From: Pisciglobus halotolerans
Lineage (GTDB): Bacteria > Bacillota > Bacilli > Lactobacillales > Carnobacteriaceae
Length of the DNA stretch: 40,989 nucleotides
Reading direction: 5' to 3'
NCBI RefSeq assembly: GCF_900113675.1
Contig: NZ_FOQE01000011.1
Span: forward strand, 24,001-64,989
Positions 1 to 9,026 of this stretch are shown piece after piece. The notes under the pieces are model-generated. The model saw only the letters and a program-made list of their open reading frames with translations, searched no databases and was not told the origin of the DNA. Position numbers and translations under genes: made by a program. How positions within the stretch are numbered: position 1 is the stretch's first letter; each line of letters opens with the position of its first letter.

Positions 1-1
1 A

Positions 2-526
2 GCCATTGTATTATTGATCTGTACGGTTTTTTCAAAAAATCGTTTCTCTTTTGATCATGCCGGATTTTCAGTTTTAAGCGTTATTTATGTTGGTTTTGGC
101 TTCAGGTCTCTTTTACTGACAAGAGAAACAGGTCTACAGCTGTTGATCCTAGTTCTGATTACGATTTGGACAACTGATATCTGTGCGTATCTTTTTGGAA
201 GAAAAATCGGGAAACATAAGTTAGCACCAAATATCAGTCCTAATAAAACAATAGAAGGTTTTGTAAGTGGAACGATGATGGCAGTGATCATAGCATCGAT
301 TTACTTAATGTATTTTCCACTTGATCAATCTTTTCTTTTTTCTATTTTTATCATGGCTATAATTTCGGTTATTGGTCAACTTGGAGACTTAGTTGAATCT
401 GCTTTTAAACGTTACTATGGTGTAAAAGATTCGGGAAATATTTTCCCAGGCCATGGTGGCGTATTAGATCGTTTCGATAGTCTGCTTTTTGTTTCTCCTA
501 TTCTATATTTAGTAGGATTGATTTAA
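2..526 (+). CDS. cdsA: Phosphatidate cytidylyltransferase, C-terminal part (5' end outside window)
   Basis: Makes CDP-diacylglycerol from phosphatidic acid and CTP, the entry to phospholipid synthesis, in the cytoplasmic membrane. The frame is open from the first bases of the window, so the start lies upstream. About 174 residues are visible, roughly the last two thirds of a family protein of about 265. Several hydrophobic segments are seen, and near the C-terminus the CdsA signature is complete: SAFKR, then KDSGNIFPGHGG, then LDRFDS, with the conserved Lys, Asp, His and Asp residues. An intrinsic terminator follows. It lies upstream of rseP, as in other Firmicutes, but without dxr between them, as expected in lactic acid bacteria that use the mevalonate route (inference). 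Confidence 0.96.
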   Translation, partial: AIVLLICTVFSKNRFSFDHAGFSVLSVIYVGFGFRSLLLTRETGLQLLILVLITIWTTDICAYLFGRKIGKHKLAPNISPNKTIEGFVSGTMMAVIIASIYLMYFPLDQSFLFSIFIMAIISVIGQLGDLVESAFKRYYGVKDSGNIFPGHGGVLDRFDSLLFVSPILYLVGLI

Positions 527-559
527 CAAAAAACAATACGTATATTTTTTATAATGAAC

Positions 560-599
560 AAGACAGGTTTTTGTTTTAGGTACCAGCCTGTCTTTTTTT
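560..599 (+). terminator. Intrinsic terminator after cdsA
   Basis: An 8-bp stem, AAGACAGG (560-567) with CCTGTCTT (587-594), is followed by a T-run. It separates cdsA from rseP, which has its own promoter downstream. Confidence 0.85.
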
Positions 600-623
600 C
601 ATGCCTTATGAGGCCAAGCTATC

Positions 624-652
624 TAGTCATAGAAGTCTGGGTATGTTAGAAT
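624..652 (+). promoter_or_regulatory. Probable sigma-A promoter of rseP
   Basis: -35 TAGTCA (624-629), 17-base spacer, -10 TAGAAT (647-652), with an extended TG at 644-645. It lies about 50 bases upstream of the rseP start and just after the cdsA terminator. Confidence 0.6.
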
Positions 653-702
653 AGTTTGTATTGAAAAAGACAAAGAGCGGGAAATAAGTAAGGGGTAAAG
701 AA

Positions 703-1974
703 ATGATTAAAACAATTCTGACGTTTTTGATTGTCTTTAGTATTTTAGTGATTTTTCATGAATTTGGACACTATTACTTTGCAAAAAAATCAGGGATACT
801 GGTCAGAGAATTTGCGTTAGGGATGGGTCCTAAACTTTTTTCTTACCGAAAAAATCAAACGACTTTTACCGTTAGGATGTTACCACTAGGCGGTTATGTC
901 CGAATGGCAGGTTATGAAGAAGAAAGCGAATTACGTCCAGGAACACCGGTTGGTTTAGTGTTAAATGATCAAAATGAAGTGATCAAAATCAACTTAAACC
1001 AGAAAAAGCCGCTACTGAATGCAGCTCCATTAGAAGTTACTTCAGCTGATTTAGAAAAAACATTGGTAATAGAAGGATATTTAGCAGGAAACAATGATGA
1101 TTTTGTTCGTTACAACGTTAAGAAAGATGCTTTGATCATTGAAGAAGATGGTACAGAAGTCCAAATTGCTCCAATAGACGTGCAATTCCAATCAGCCAGC
1201 TTACCACAAAGGATGATGACAAACTTTGCAGGTCCGATGAACAATCTGATTTTAGCAATCGTGGTTTTTATCATCTTTGCTTTTGTACAAGGCGGTGTTT
1301 ATTCTTCAGATAGTCAGATAGGAGAAGTGATGCCAAATAGTCCTGCAGAAGAAGTCGGATTAACAAAAGGCGATCTCGTTACGGCAATTAATGGAACCGA
1401 AGTGGGAGATTGGCAAAAAATGGTTTCTATAATCCAAAAAAATCCTGATAAGGAAATCACATTATCTGTCGAGCACGAATCAGGAGAGATGGAAGAAGTG
1501 CAGATCACACCTGAAGCCGGACAAACAACGGACGGTGAAAAAACAGGTATGATTGGTGTCCAAGCAATGATGAAAACGGGATTTTTCGATAAAATCGTTT
1601 TTGGTTTTTCTCAAACTTGGATGGTCATTACGTCGATTCTATCTGTTTTAGGATCAATGTTTACAAAAGGATTTTCAGTTGATATGTTTGGCGGACCAGT
1701 GGCGATTTACGCTACCACAGAAACAGTTGTCTCAGCTGGATTGTTAGGGATCTTAAACTGGATGGCCTTTTTGAGTATCAACTTGGGAATCGTCAACCTT
1801 TTGCCTATACCGGCATTAGATGGCGGAAAACTAGTGTTAAATGTCATTGAAGGCGTAAGAGGTAAACCATTAAGTGAAGAAAAAGAAGGATTGGTGACCT
1901 TAATCGGAGCTGGCTTGTTAGTCGTTCTAATGGTTTTGGTTACTTGGAATGACATCCAAAGATACTTCTTTTAA
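703..1974 (+). CDS. rseP: RseP/Eep-type site-2 zinc metalloprotease
   Basis: Intramembrane metalloprotease that cleaves transmembrane substrates such as anti-sigma factors or, for the enterococcal homologue Eep, peptide-pheromone precursors and signal peptides. 423 residues, the usual length. The catalytic HEFGH motif lies at residues 19-23 in the first membrane helix. A PDZ domain lies around residues 200-280, with SPAEEVGLTKGD near its start. The second active-site motif NLLPIPALDGG ends near residue 375, with Asp373 as the third metal ligand. An N-terminal insert of about 100 residues between helix 1 and helix 2 is typical of Gram-positive members. The start is supported by AAGGGGT upstream of the ATG. 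In related genomes proS follows; here polC follows directly. Confidence 0.95.
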   Translation: MIKTILTFLIVFSILVIFHEFGHYYFAKKSGILVREFALGMGPKLFSYRKNQTTFTVRMLPLGGYVRMAGYEEESELRPGTPVGLVLNDQNEVIKINLNQKKPLLNAAPLEVTSADLEKTLVIEGYLAGNNDDFVRYNVKKDALIIEEDGTEVQIAPIDVQFQSASLPQRMMTNFAGPMNNLILAIVVFIIFAFVQGGVYSSDSQIGEVMPNSPAEEVGLTKGDLVTAINGTEVGDWQKMVSIIQKNPDKEITLSVEHESGEMEEVQITPEAGQTTDGEKTGMIGVQAMMKTGFFDKIVFGFSQTWMVITSILSVLGSMFTKGFSVDMFGGPVAIYATTETVVSAGLLGILNWMAFLSINLGIVNLLPIPALDGGKLVLNVIEGVRGKPLSEEKEGLVTLIGAGLLVVLMVLVTWNDIQRYFF

Positions 1975-2015
1975 GAAAGCAGTAAGAGAGTCAAAGCATG
2001 GAAAGAAAGGAGTAG

Positions 2016-2066
2016 AAGGAGTTCAAACAAGTTGTCACTGCTTGTCTGTACTCCTTTTATTCTTTT
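2016..2066 (+). terminator. Probable terminator between rseP and polC
   Basis: AAGGAGT (2016-2022) pairs with ACTCCTT (2050-2056), and ACAAG (2027-2031) with CTTGT (2041-2045), with a 9-base loop. TTATTCTTTT follows. A second left arm, AAAGGAGTA just upstream, can also pair with TACTCCTTT. Confidence 0.6.
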
Positions 2067-2086
2067 GAAAAGGAAGGGAGCCGTTT

Positions 2087-5000
2087 ATGAGTTTAAATCA
2101 GGAAGAAATGTTTCAACGCTTGCTTGAGCAAATCGGCTTGAATCATCACGAAACACATGGGTCTTATTTAGAAAAGGGAAAAGTCCAAAAAGTAACGGTG
2201 CACAAACAATCTAAAGTTTGGCAATTTGCATTGGAGTTTCCCGATATATTGCCTTTTGAGGTCTACCAAAACTTATCACAGCATTTACAGATGGCATTTA
2301 AATCCATTGCTGCAGTAGATACAGTCATTCAAGCTGATCAACCAGAAATCACAGTTGAGAAAATTGAACAGTATTGGTCTTCGGCCGTTAAGAGGAGTGG
2401 TGTATCTTCGCCTATTTGCGATAAGCCATTTCGAGATCAATTTCCTATTGTTGATCAACATAAAATCAAGTTCTATGTAGAAAACGATGTCGTTCAGCAT
2501 CACCTAAAGAACCAATATCTTCCGCCAGTTGAAAAAGCTTATCAAGACTTTGGGTTTCCTCGTTTTACAATCGATCCAATCATAGATGAAGCAACTTATA
2601 CTCAAAAAATGACAGAGTTTCAGGCTAAGAAGGAAGAAGCCGAATTACTACTAGCCAAACAAGCTAGCGAAAACATTCAAAAAGCTGAACTAGAAAGAAA
2701 AGCAGCACCGGAAACAGAAGCTTTTTCTGGTCCAGTCGTCTTAGGAAGAAAAATAGCTGCAAATGAAGAAATCAAACAAATGGCCGATATTATAGAAGAA
2801 GAAAGAAGAGTCACGATCGAAGGATATGTTTTTGATGTAGAAGTAAGAGATTTACGTTCCGGCAGACAGATTCTAGTCATGAAAATCACTGATTATACAT
2901 CTTCTTTTTCGATCAAAAAGTTTTCTAATTCGCCAGAAGACGAAGCCGCATTTGCAGCGATCAAAAAAGGTATGTGGTTCAAAGTAAGAGGCAGTATTCA
3001 AGAAGATACGTATATGCGTGATCTCGTTATGAATGTTCAAGACATGACTGAAGTAAGCCATGAAGAACGCAAAGACAATATGCCTGGGGATAGTAAGAGA
3101 GTTGAGTTGCATACACATAGTAATATGAGTCAAATGGATGCTACAAATACGATTACCGACTTAGTTTCTCAAGCTGCTAGATGGGGCCATCCTGCTATTG
3201 CGATCACTGATCATGCTGGTGCACAAGCATTTCCTGAAGCCTACCAAGCTGGCCAATCAAATGGGATCAAAGTGCTTTATGGGATTGAAGCAAATGTGGT
3301 CGATGATGGTGTTCCAATCGCTTATCAACCAAAACATCTCTTATTAGATGAAGCAACTTATGTGGTTTTTGACGTTGAAACAACTGGTCTTTCAGCTGTT
3401 TATGATAAGATCATTGAATTGTCGGCTGTAAAGATGTATAAAGGGAACATCACAGAACAATTTGAAGAATTTATTGATCCTGGTCACCCATTGTCCCAAA
3501 CGACGATCAATTTGACTGGCATTACGGATGAAATGGTTAGAGGATCTAAAACAGAGCAAGAAGTCTTGCAAGCTTTTAAGAAATTCGCAGAAGGTTCTGT
3601 TTTGGTTGCTCATAACGCAAGTTTTGATATGGGATTTTTAAACACAGGAAACATCCGACATGGTATGCCGGAAGCTGAAAACCCAGTTATCGATACCTTA
3701 GAATTATCCCGATTTTTACATCCTCAGTTCAAGAGCCATCGTTTGAACACTTTGGCCAAACGATATAATATCACACTGGAGCAACATCACCGAGCCATTT
3801 TTGACTCCGAGACCACTGCACAGCTTTGCTGGGTATTTTTGAAGGAAGCAAATGAAGATCATGGCATCACTTATCATGATCAACTAAACGATTATATGGG
3901 CGAAGGGGATGCTTATAAAAAAGCGCGCCCTTTTCATGCTACGATCATGGCCACAACTCAAGCAGGTTTAAAAAACTTATTCAAGCTTATTTCTCTATCT
4001 AATGTTCAATATTTTTACAGAGCTCCTCGCATTCCGCGTTCAGAGTTAAATCATTACCGAGAAGGTTTGATCATTGGTTCTGCTTGCAGTAGTGGAGAAG
4101 TTTTTGAAGCAATGATGCAAAAAGGGTATGAAGAAGCTAAGAAAAAAGCAAAGTTCTATGACTATATCGAAATTATGCCTAAACCTGTTTATGCCCCTTT
4201 AATTGAACAAGAATTGGTGAAAAATGAAAAAGATTTGGAAGAAATCATTCAAAATCTGATTCAAATTGGAGAAGAATTAGATATCCCGGTAACTGCTACT
4301 GGTAACGTCCATTACTTAAATCCTGAAGATAGTATTTACCGCAAAGTTCTGGTCAATTCTTTAGGAGGAGCTTCCGAATTGAATCGGGCATCTTTGCCAA
4401 AAGTTCATTTCAGAACAACAGATGAAATGTTGGAAGAGTTTAGCTTTTTAGATGAAGAGAAAGCTTTTGAAGTGGTTGTAAAAAACACACAAAAAGTTGC
4501 TGAAATGATCAATGGTGAAATAACGCCTGTCAAAACAGACTTGTATACGCCAAAAATTGAAGGATCAGAAGAAGAAATCAAACAGTTAAGCTATGATGAA
4601 GCCCACCGTCTTTATGGAGATCCATTGCCGGAAATCATCGAAAAACGTCTGGAAAAAGAATTGAACAGTATTATTGGGAACGGGTTCTCAGTTATTTACT
4701 TGATTTCGCAAAAATTGGTGCACAAGAGCGTATCAGATGGGTACTTAGTTGGTTCTCGAGGATCTGTGGGTTCGAGCCTGGTCGCAACTATGACAGGGAT
4801 CACAGAAGTTAATCCTATGCCGCCTCATTATCGCTGTCCTGATTGCAAATATTCGGAGTTCTTTACAGACGGATCTGTGGGATCAGGCTTTGATCTTCCA
4901 GACAAGGAATGCCCAAAGTGCGGCGCACCGCTGTATAAAGATGGGCATGATATTCCGTTTGAAACCTTTTTAGGCTTTAATGGAGACAAGGTTCCCGATA

Positions 5001-6424
5001 TCGATCTAAACTTTTCGGGAGATTACCAGGCAAACGCACATAATTATACAAAAGTGCTATTTGGAGAAGAGTATGTTTATCGTGCGGGAACCATCAGTAC
5101 GGTAGCCGATCGAACAGCTTTTGGCTACGTCAAAGGTTATGAGCGTGACTACAATTTAAATCTACGCGCTGCAGAGATTGATCGTCTCGCCAAAGGTTCT
5201 TCTGGTGTTAAAAAGACAACTGGCCAACATCCGGGCGGAATCATCGTTATTCCTGATTATATGGATGTTTACGACTTTACACCGGTGCAGTTCCCAGCAG
5301 ATGATCAAGCAGCTGAATGGAAAACAACTCATTTTGATTTCCATTCTATTCACGATAATATCTTAAAACTTGATATTCTAGGCCATGATGACCCTACTGT
5401 GATTCGGATGCTGCAAGACTTATCAGGTATCGATCCAAAAACAATTCCTACTGATGATCCTGAAGTGATGAAAATTTTTCAAGGTACTGAAGTATTGGGG
5501 GTCACTGCTGATCAAATCCAATCTAACACCGGTACTTTAGGGATCCCTGAATTTGGAACACGTTTTGTCCGAGGTATGTTGGAACAAACACGACCAAATA
5601 CCTTTGCTGAGCTGCTGCAAATTTCGGGCTTATCCCATGGAACAGACGTCTGGTTAGGCAATGCTGAAGAGTTGATTCGAGAACGAGATATTCCTCTTTC
5701 TGAAGTAATCGGTTGTCGGGATGATATAATGGTCTATCTTATCCATAATGGTTTGGAGAGCAGCCTAGCATTTAAGATCATGGAACATGTTCGTAAAGGA
5801 AAAGGGATACCGGATGATTGGCAAGTTGAGATGCGGAATGAACAGATTCCTGAGTGGTATATTGAATCTTGTTTGAAAATTAAATATATGTTCCCTAAAG
5901 CCCACGCTGCAGCGTATGTTTTGATGGCCTTGCGGGTCGCTTATTTTAAAGTTCATTTTCCTATCCTATACTATTGTGCCTACTTCTCTGTTCGTGCTAA
6001 TGATTTTGACTTAGTAGCGATGGTAAAAGGAAAAGAAAGTATCAAAGCTAGAATGAAAGAAATAAATGATAAGGGCCTTGATGCTTCTACGAAAGAAAAA
6101 AATATGCTGACTGTTCTGGAATTGGCTAATGAGATGGTTGAACGCGGGTTTGAATTTAAAATGATCGACCTTGAAAAATCAGATGCAAGGAACTTTGTTA
6201 TTGAGGGACGTTCTTTGATTGCCCCATTTAGAGCTGTTCCGAGTCTTGGGCAAAACGTAGCAAATCAAATTGTAGCTGCACGTGAAGATCAATCTTTTCT
6301 TTCGAAAGAAGATTTAGCCAAAAGAGGGAAAGTATCAAAAACGGTGATTGAATACATGAGCGAGAATGGTGTACTGGATGGGATGCCAGATGAAAACCAA
6401 CTTTCTTTATTTGATATGCTTTAA
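2087..6424 (+). CDS. polC: DNA polymerase III alpha subunit, PolC type
   Basis: Main replicative DNA polymerase of low-GC Firmicutes, with proofreading in the same chain. 1445 residues, full length. Order: N-terminal domain, OB fold (about residues 235-330), first half of the PHP domain (HTHSNMSQ, H342 and H344), an inserted DnaQ-type 3'-5' exonuclease (DVETTGL from D429, HNASFDMGF further on), second half of PHP, polymerase core with a four-cysteine zinc site (CPDC then CPKC, from about residue 918), then the catalytic DIDLNFSGD segment near residue 970. All key catalytic residues seen are intact. The ribosome binding site is GGAAGGGAG. The proS gene that usually precedes polC is absent here. 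Confidence 0.98.
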   Translation: MSLNQEEMFQRLLEQIGLNHHETHGSYLEKGKVQKVTVHKQSKVWQFALEFPDILPFEVYQNLSQHLQMAFKSIAAVDTVIQADQPEITVEKIEQYWSSAVKRSGVSSPICDKPFRDQFPIVDQHKIKFYVENDVVQHHLKNQYLPPVEKAYQDFGFPRFTIDPIIDEATYTQKMTEFQAKKEEAELLLAKQASENIQKAELERKAAPETEAFSGPVVLGRKIAANEEIKQMADIIEEERRVTIEGYVFDVEVRDLRSGRQILVMKITDYTSSFSIKKFSNSPEDEAAFAAIKKGMWFKVRGSIQEDTYMRDLVMNVQDMTEVSHEERKDNMPGDSKRVELHTHSNMSQMDATNTITDLVSQAARWGHPAIAITDHAGAQAFPEAYQAGQSNGIKVLYGIEANVVDDGVPIAYQPKHLLLDEATYVVFDVETTGLSAVYDKIIELSAVKMYKGNITEQFEEFIDPGHPLSQTTINLTGITDEMVRGSKTEQEVLQAFKKFAEGSVLVAHNASFDMGFLNTGNIRHGMPEAENPVIDTLELSRFLHPQFKSHRLNTLAKRYNITLEQHHRAIFDSETTAQLCWVFLKEANEDHGITYHDQLNDYMGEGDAYKKARPFHATIMATTQAGLKNLFKLISLSNVQYFYRAPRIPRSELNHYREGLIIGSACSSGEVFEAMMQKGYEEAKKKAKFYDYIEIMPKPVYAPLIEQELVKNEKDLEEIIQNLIQIGEELDIPVTATGNVHYLNPEDSIYRKVLVNSLGGASELNRASLPKVHFRTTDEMLEEFSFLDEEKAFEVVVKNTQKVAEMINGEITPVKTDLYTPKIEGSEEEIKQLSYDEAHRLYGDPLPEIIEKRLEKELNSIIGNGFSVIYLISQKLVHKSVSDGYLVGSRGSVGSSLVATMTGITEVNPMPPHYRCPDCKYSEFFTDGSVGSGFDLPDKECPKCGAPLYKDGHDIPFETFLGFNGDKVPDIDLNFSGDYQANAHNYTKVLFGEEYVYRAGTISTVADRTAFGYVKGYERDYNLNLRAAEIDRLAKGSSGVKKTTGQHPGGIIVIPDYMDVYDFTPVQFPADDQAAEWKTTHFDFHSIHDNILKLDILGHDDPTVIRMLQDLSGIDPKTIPTDDPEVMKIFQGTEVLGVTADQIQSNTGTLGIPEFGTRFVRGMLEQTRPNTFAELLQISGLSHGTDVWLGNAEELIRERDIPLSEVIGCRDDIMVYLIHNGLESSLAFKIMEHVRKGKGIPDDWQVEMRNEQIPEWYIESCLKIKYMFPKAHAAAYVLMALRVAYFKVHFPILYYCAYFSVRANDFDLVAMVKGKESIKARMKEINDKGLDASTKEKNMLTVLELANEMVERGFEFKMIDLEKSDARNFVIEGRSLIAPFRAVPSLGQNVANQIVAAREDQSFLSKEDLAKRGKVSKTVIEYMSENGVLDGMPDENQLSLFDML

Positions 6425-6497
6425 CCTAAAAGCAAATTCATTCTTCATTTGACAATTTTCCAACAACGAAGTGACATGATTACCAACCTACGTTTAT

Positions 6498-6526
6498 TTG
6501 CGTATCCTTGCATTTTATGTTAAACT
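6498..6526 (+). promoter_or_regulatory. Promoter of the rimP-nusA operon
   Basis: -35 TTGCGT (6498-6503), 17-base spacer, -10 TAAACT (6521-6526), with an extended TG at 6518-6519. Predicted start near 6533, only about 22 bases before the terminator hairpin at 6555. Confidence 0.7.
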
Positions 6527-6554
6527 TTTTACTGTAATCAGATAATCGAAGGGG

Positions 6555-6581
6555 GAGTGAGCGGCAACGCTCACTCTTTTT
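6555..6581 (+). terminator. Intrinsic terminator in the leader of the rimP-nusA operon (candidate attenuator)
   Basis: A perfect 9-bp stem, GAGTGAGCG (6555-6563) with CGCTCACTC (6568-6576), is capped by a GCAA tetraloop and followed by five T. It ends polC read-through, but it also lies between the operon promoter and rimP, so it can attenuate the operon. NusA in B. subtilis has been reported to limit its own operon by leader termination; applying that here is inference. Confidence 0.85.
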
Positions 6582-6621
6582 AAGGCATAAAATTCGAGCA
6601 TCTATTAAGGAGGGGTTCAAC

Positions 6622-7095
6622 TTGAGCAGTATCGTTGAGAAAGTAAGTGAAGTTGTGGAGCCGATCACTACAGAAATGCATTACGAGTTAGTAGATATTG
6701 AATATGTAAAAGAAGGGAAAAACTGGTTTTTACGTGTATATATTGACAAACCGAGTGGCATTACTTTAGAAGATTGTGCTGAAGTGAGTGAAAAAGTGAG
6801 TGAAAAACTAGATCAAATCAAACCTGATCCTTTTCCGCATGCTTACTTTTTAGAGGTTTCTTCACCAGGAGCAGAAAGACCATTAAAGAAAGAAGAAGAT
6901 TATCAGAATGCTCTTGGAAAAACGATCAATATTTCTTTATATGAACCTGTAGAAGGTGAGAAAATCTACGAAGGGGTACTTGAAGAAATAACGGAAAGCT
7001 CGCTTACTTTAAGTATTCGTATAAAAACAAGAACAAAAGAAATGACGTTTGATCGTAAAAAAATCGCAAAAGCCCGATTGGCTATTGTATTTTAG
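6622..7095 (+). CDS. rimP: Ribosome maturation factor RimP
   Basis: Assists 30S subunit maturation. 157 residues, normal length. The N-terminal RimP domain contains VDIEYVKEGKNWFLRVYIDKP, shown here only in part as the typical EYVKEG...LRVYIDK segment, then LEDCAEVSEKVSEKLD and the family motif YFLEVSSPGAERPL. The start codon is TTG at 6622, chosen because AAGGAGGGG lies 7 bases upstream and the MSSIVEKV sequence matches the expected N-terminus. First gene of the nusA operon; nusA follows 30 bases later. Confidence 0.95.
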   Translation: MSSIVEKVSEVVEPITTEMHYELVDIEYVKEGKNWFLRVYIDKPSGITLEDCAEVSEKVSEKLDQIKPDPFPHAYFLEVSSPGAERPLKKEEDYQNALGKTINISLYEPVEGEKIYEGVLEEITESSLTLSIRIKTRTKEMTFDRKKIAKARLAIVF

Positions 7096-7125
7096 AAAAC
7101 TAAAATTGAATAGGGGAGAAAAAGA

Positions 7126-8412
7126 ATGAGCAAAGAAATGCTGCATGCTCTTGACGAATTAGAAAAAGAAAAAGGAATCTCTAAAGAAGTAGTCATCGAT
7201 GCATTGGAAGCTGCATTAGTATCTGCTTACAAACGGAACTATGGACAAGCTCAAAACGTGGAAGTTCAGTTCGATCCTAAAAAAGGAAATATCCATGTCT
7301 ATGCAGTAAAAGAAGTTGTTGATGTTGTCTATGATTCTCGTTTAGAAGTTGATATCAAAGATGCTTTAGAGTTAAACAAAGCATACGAAATTGGAGACAT
7401 GATCCGATTCGAAGTTACACCAAAAAACTTCGGACGTATTGCTGCTCAAACTGCAAAACAAGTCATTATGCAACGGGTACGTGAAGCTGAAAGAAACATT
7501 ATTTATAATGAGTACATCCAGTATGAAAATGATATTATGCAAGGAATCGTTGAACGACAAGATAACCGCTATATTTATGTCAACTTAGGCAAAATCGAAG
7601 CAGTGTTGTCCAAACAAGAACAGATTCCTAATGAAGTTTATCATCCACATGATAGAATAAAGGTGTATGTAACAAAGGTAGAAAACACGTCTAAAGGTCC
7701 TCAAGTGTTTGTTAGCCGTAGCCATCCGAACTTATTAAAACGATTGTTTGAACAAGAAGTTCCTGAAATTTATGATGGTATCGTTGAAATCATATCTGTT
7801 GCTCGTGAAGCAGGCGATCGGGCAAAAGTCGCAGTAACTTCGCGTGATCCAAATGTTGACCCTGTTGGAACTTGTGTTGGACCAAAAGGGCAACGTGTAC
7901 AGGCGATCGTTAACGAGTTGAAGGGCGAAAATATGGATATCGTTGAATGGAGCGAAGATCCGGCAGCTTATATCGCTAATGCCCTAAACCCTGCAAAAGT
8001 TGTAGATGTTACTTTTAATGAAGAAGCAGGAAGCTGCTTAGTTGTTGTGCCTGACTACCAATTATCTCTAGCCATTGGTAAAAGAGGACAAAATGCTCGT
8101 CTAGCTGCAAAATTGACTGGCTATAAAGTGGATATCAAATCTGAATCAGATATGGAAGATACTCAAGCTGTCGATTCAGAATTAGAAACGTTAGCAGCAC
8201 AACATACAGAAGACTATGTTGCAGATGTTGAAGAAATCAGAGATATGGAAAATACGATAGATATTGAACAAATTCCTCAAGAATTAGAAGACCAAATGCG
8301 CCAACCTGGTGATCCAGTGATGGATGCTGATTATGAAGAAGGAGAACTTTCTTCCGAAGATGTGGAAGAAGAAATTGAGTCAGCTGAAGAAAGAGACGCT
8401 AAAAACGAATAG
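7126..8412 (+). CDS. nusA: Transcription termination/antitermination factor NusA
   Basis: Binds RNA polymerase and nascent RNA and modulates pausing and intrinsic termination. 428 residues. N-terminal polymerase-binding domain (about 1-125), S1 domain (about 135-200, starting GIVERQDNRYIYVNLG), KH1 with DPVGTCVGPKGQRV, and KH2 with LAIGKRGQNARLA. After about residue 345 comes an 80-residue acidic, Glu/Asp-rich tail that B. subtilis NusA (about 371 aa) lacks but that lactic acid bacteria often have. The ribosome binding site is GGGGAG. Likely subject to feedback through the leader terminator at 6555-6581. Confidence 0.97.
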   Translation: MSKEMLHALDELEKEKGISKEVVIDALEAALVSAYKRNYGQAQNVEVQFDPKKGNIHVYAVKEVVDVVYDSRLEVDIKDALELNKAYEIGDMIRFEVTPKNFGRIAAQTAKQVIMQRVREAERNIIYNEYIQYENDIMQGIVERQDNRYIYVNLGKIEAVLSKQEQIPNEVYHPHDRIKVYVTKVENTSKGPQVFVSRSHPNLLKRLFEQEVPEIYDGIVEIISVAREAGDRAKVAVTSRDPNVDPVGTCVGPKGQRVQAIVNELKGENMDIVEWSEDPAAYIANALNPAKVVDVTFNEEAGSCLVVVPDYQLSLAIGKRGQNARLAAKLTGYKVDIKSESDMEDTQAVDSELETLAAQHTEDYVADVEEIRDMENTIDIEQIPQELEDQMRQPGDPVMDADYEEGELSSEDVEEEIESAEERDAKNE

Positions 8413-8425
8413 TGAGGTGACTTCA

Positions 8426-8710
8426 ATGGCAAAACGAAAAATTCCTATGCGTAAATGTGTTGTTTCAAATGAAATGAAACCAAAAAAAGAAATGCTTAGA
8501 ATCGTAAAAGATAAAGAAGGAAACGTTCAAATGGATCCTTCAGGAAAACTGCCGGGAAGAGGCGCTTATGTATCGATCGAACCGGAAGTTGTTCAGAAAG
8601 CATGGGATAACAAAACATTGGACAAAGTATTTGGAACAACACTGGATGATGAATTTTATCAACAGTTATTGGATTATGTCGCCCATCAAAAGGCGCGGAT
8701 GAGCTTATGA
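8426..8710 (+). CDS. ylxR: YlxR/RnpM family RNA-binding protein
   Basis: Small basic protein of 94 residues, DUF448 family; the B. subtilis homologue was recently described as an RNase P modulator (RnpM). Visible motifs are RKCVVSNEMKPK near the N-terminus and the hallmark PGRGAYVS. The ATG at 8426 is chosen over an upstream in-frame start inside nusA because GTGAGGTG lies just before it and MAKRKIPMRKC is the conserved N-terminus. It overlaps ylxQ by ATGA, so translation is probably coupled. Confidence 0.93.
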   Translation: MAKRKIPMRKCVVSNEMKPKKEMLRIVKDKEGNVQMDPSGKLPGRGAYVSIEPEVVQKAWDNKTLDKVFGTTLDDEFYQQLLDYVAHQKARMSL

Positions 8711-9012
8711 ACAATCAACAAAAAGTTTTGAATCTTCTAGGCCTAGCTACAAGAGCTGGCAAGTGTATAACAGGAGAAGAACTTACATTAAAAAAAGTTC
8801 GTTCTAAAGAAGCAAAAATTGTTTTTATTGCTTCAGATGCAAGCAGCAATACAAACAAAAAAATTTCGGATAAATGTCATTATTACGACATACCCTATTT
8901 TTCTGATTTCAGCCAAAGCGAACTGAGTCAGGCCATAGGTAAAAAACGAACGATTGTCAGTATCATAGATAATGGCTTTGCGAAAAAAATCCGAGAATTA
9001 TTATCAATTTAA
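8707..9012 (+). CDS. ylxQ: YlxQ, L7Ae-family K-turn RNA-binding protein
   Basis: 101 residues, L7Ae/L30e/Gadd45 fold. It shows [19 protein letters not shown], the typical N-terminal helix and RNA-contact segment, and [17 protein letters not shown]. Homologues bind kink-turn RNA; the biological target is not settled. The start codon overlaps the ylxR stop (ATGA). It sits between ylxR and infB exactly as in B. subtilis. Confidence 0.93.
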   Translation: MNNQQKVLNLLGLATRAGKCITGEELTLKKVRSKEAKIVFIASDASSNTNKKISDKCHYYDIPYFSDFSQSELSQAIGKKRTIVSIIDNGFAKKIRELLSI

Positions 9013-9026
9013 CGGAGGGTGATTGC

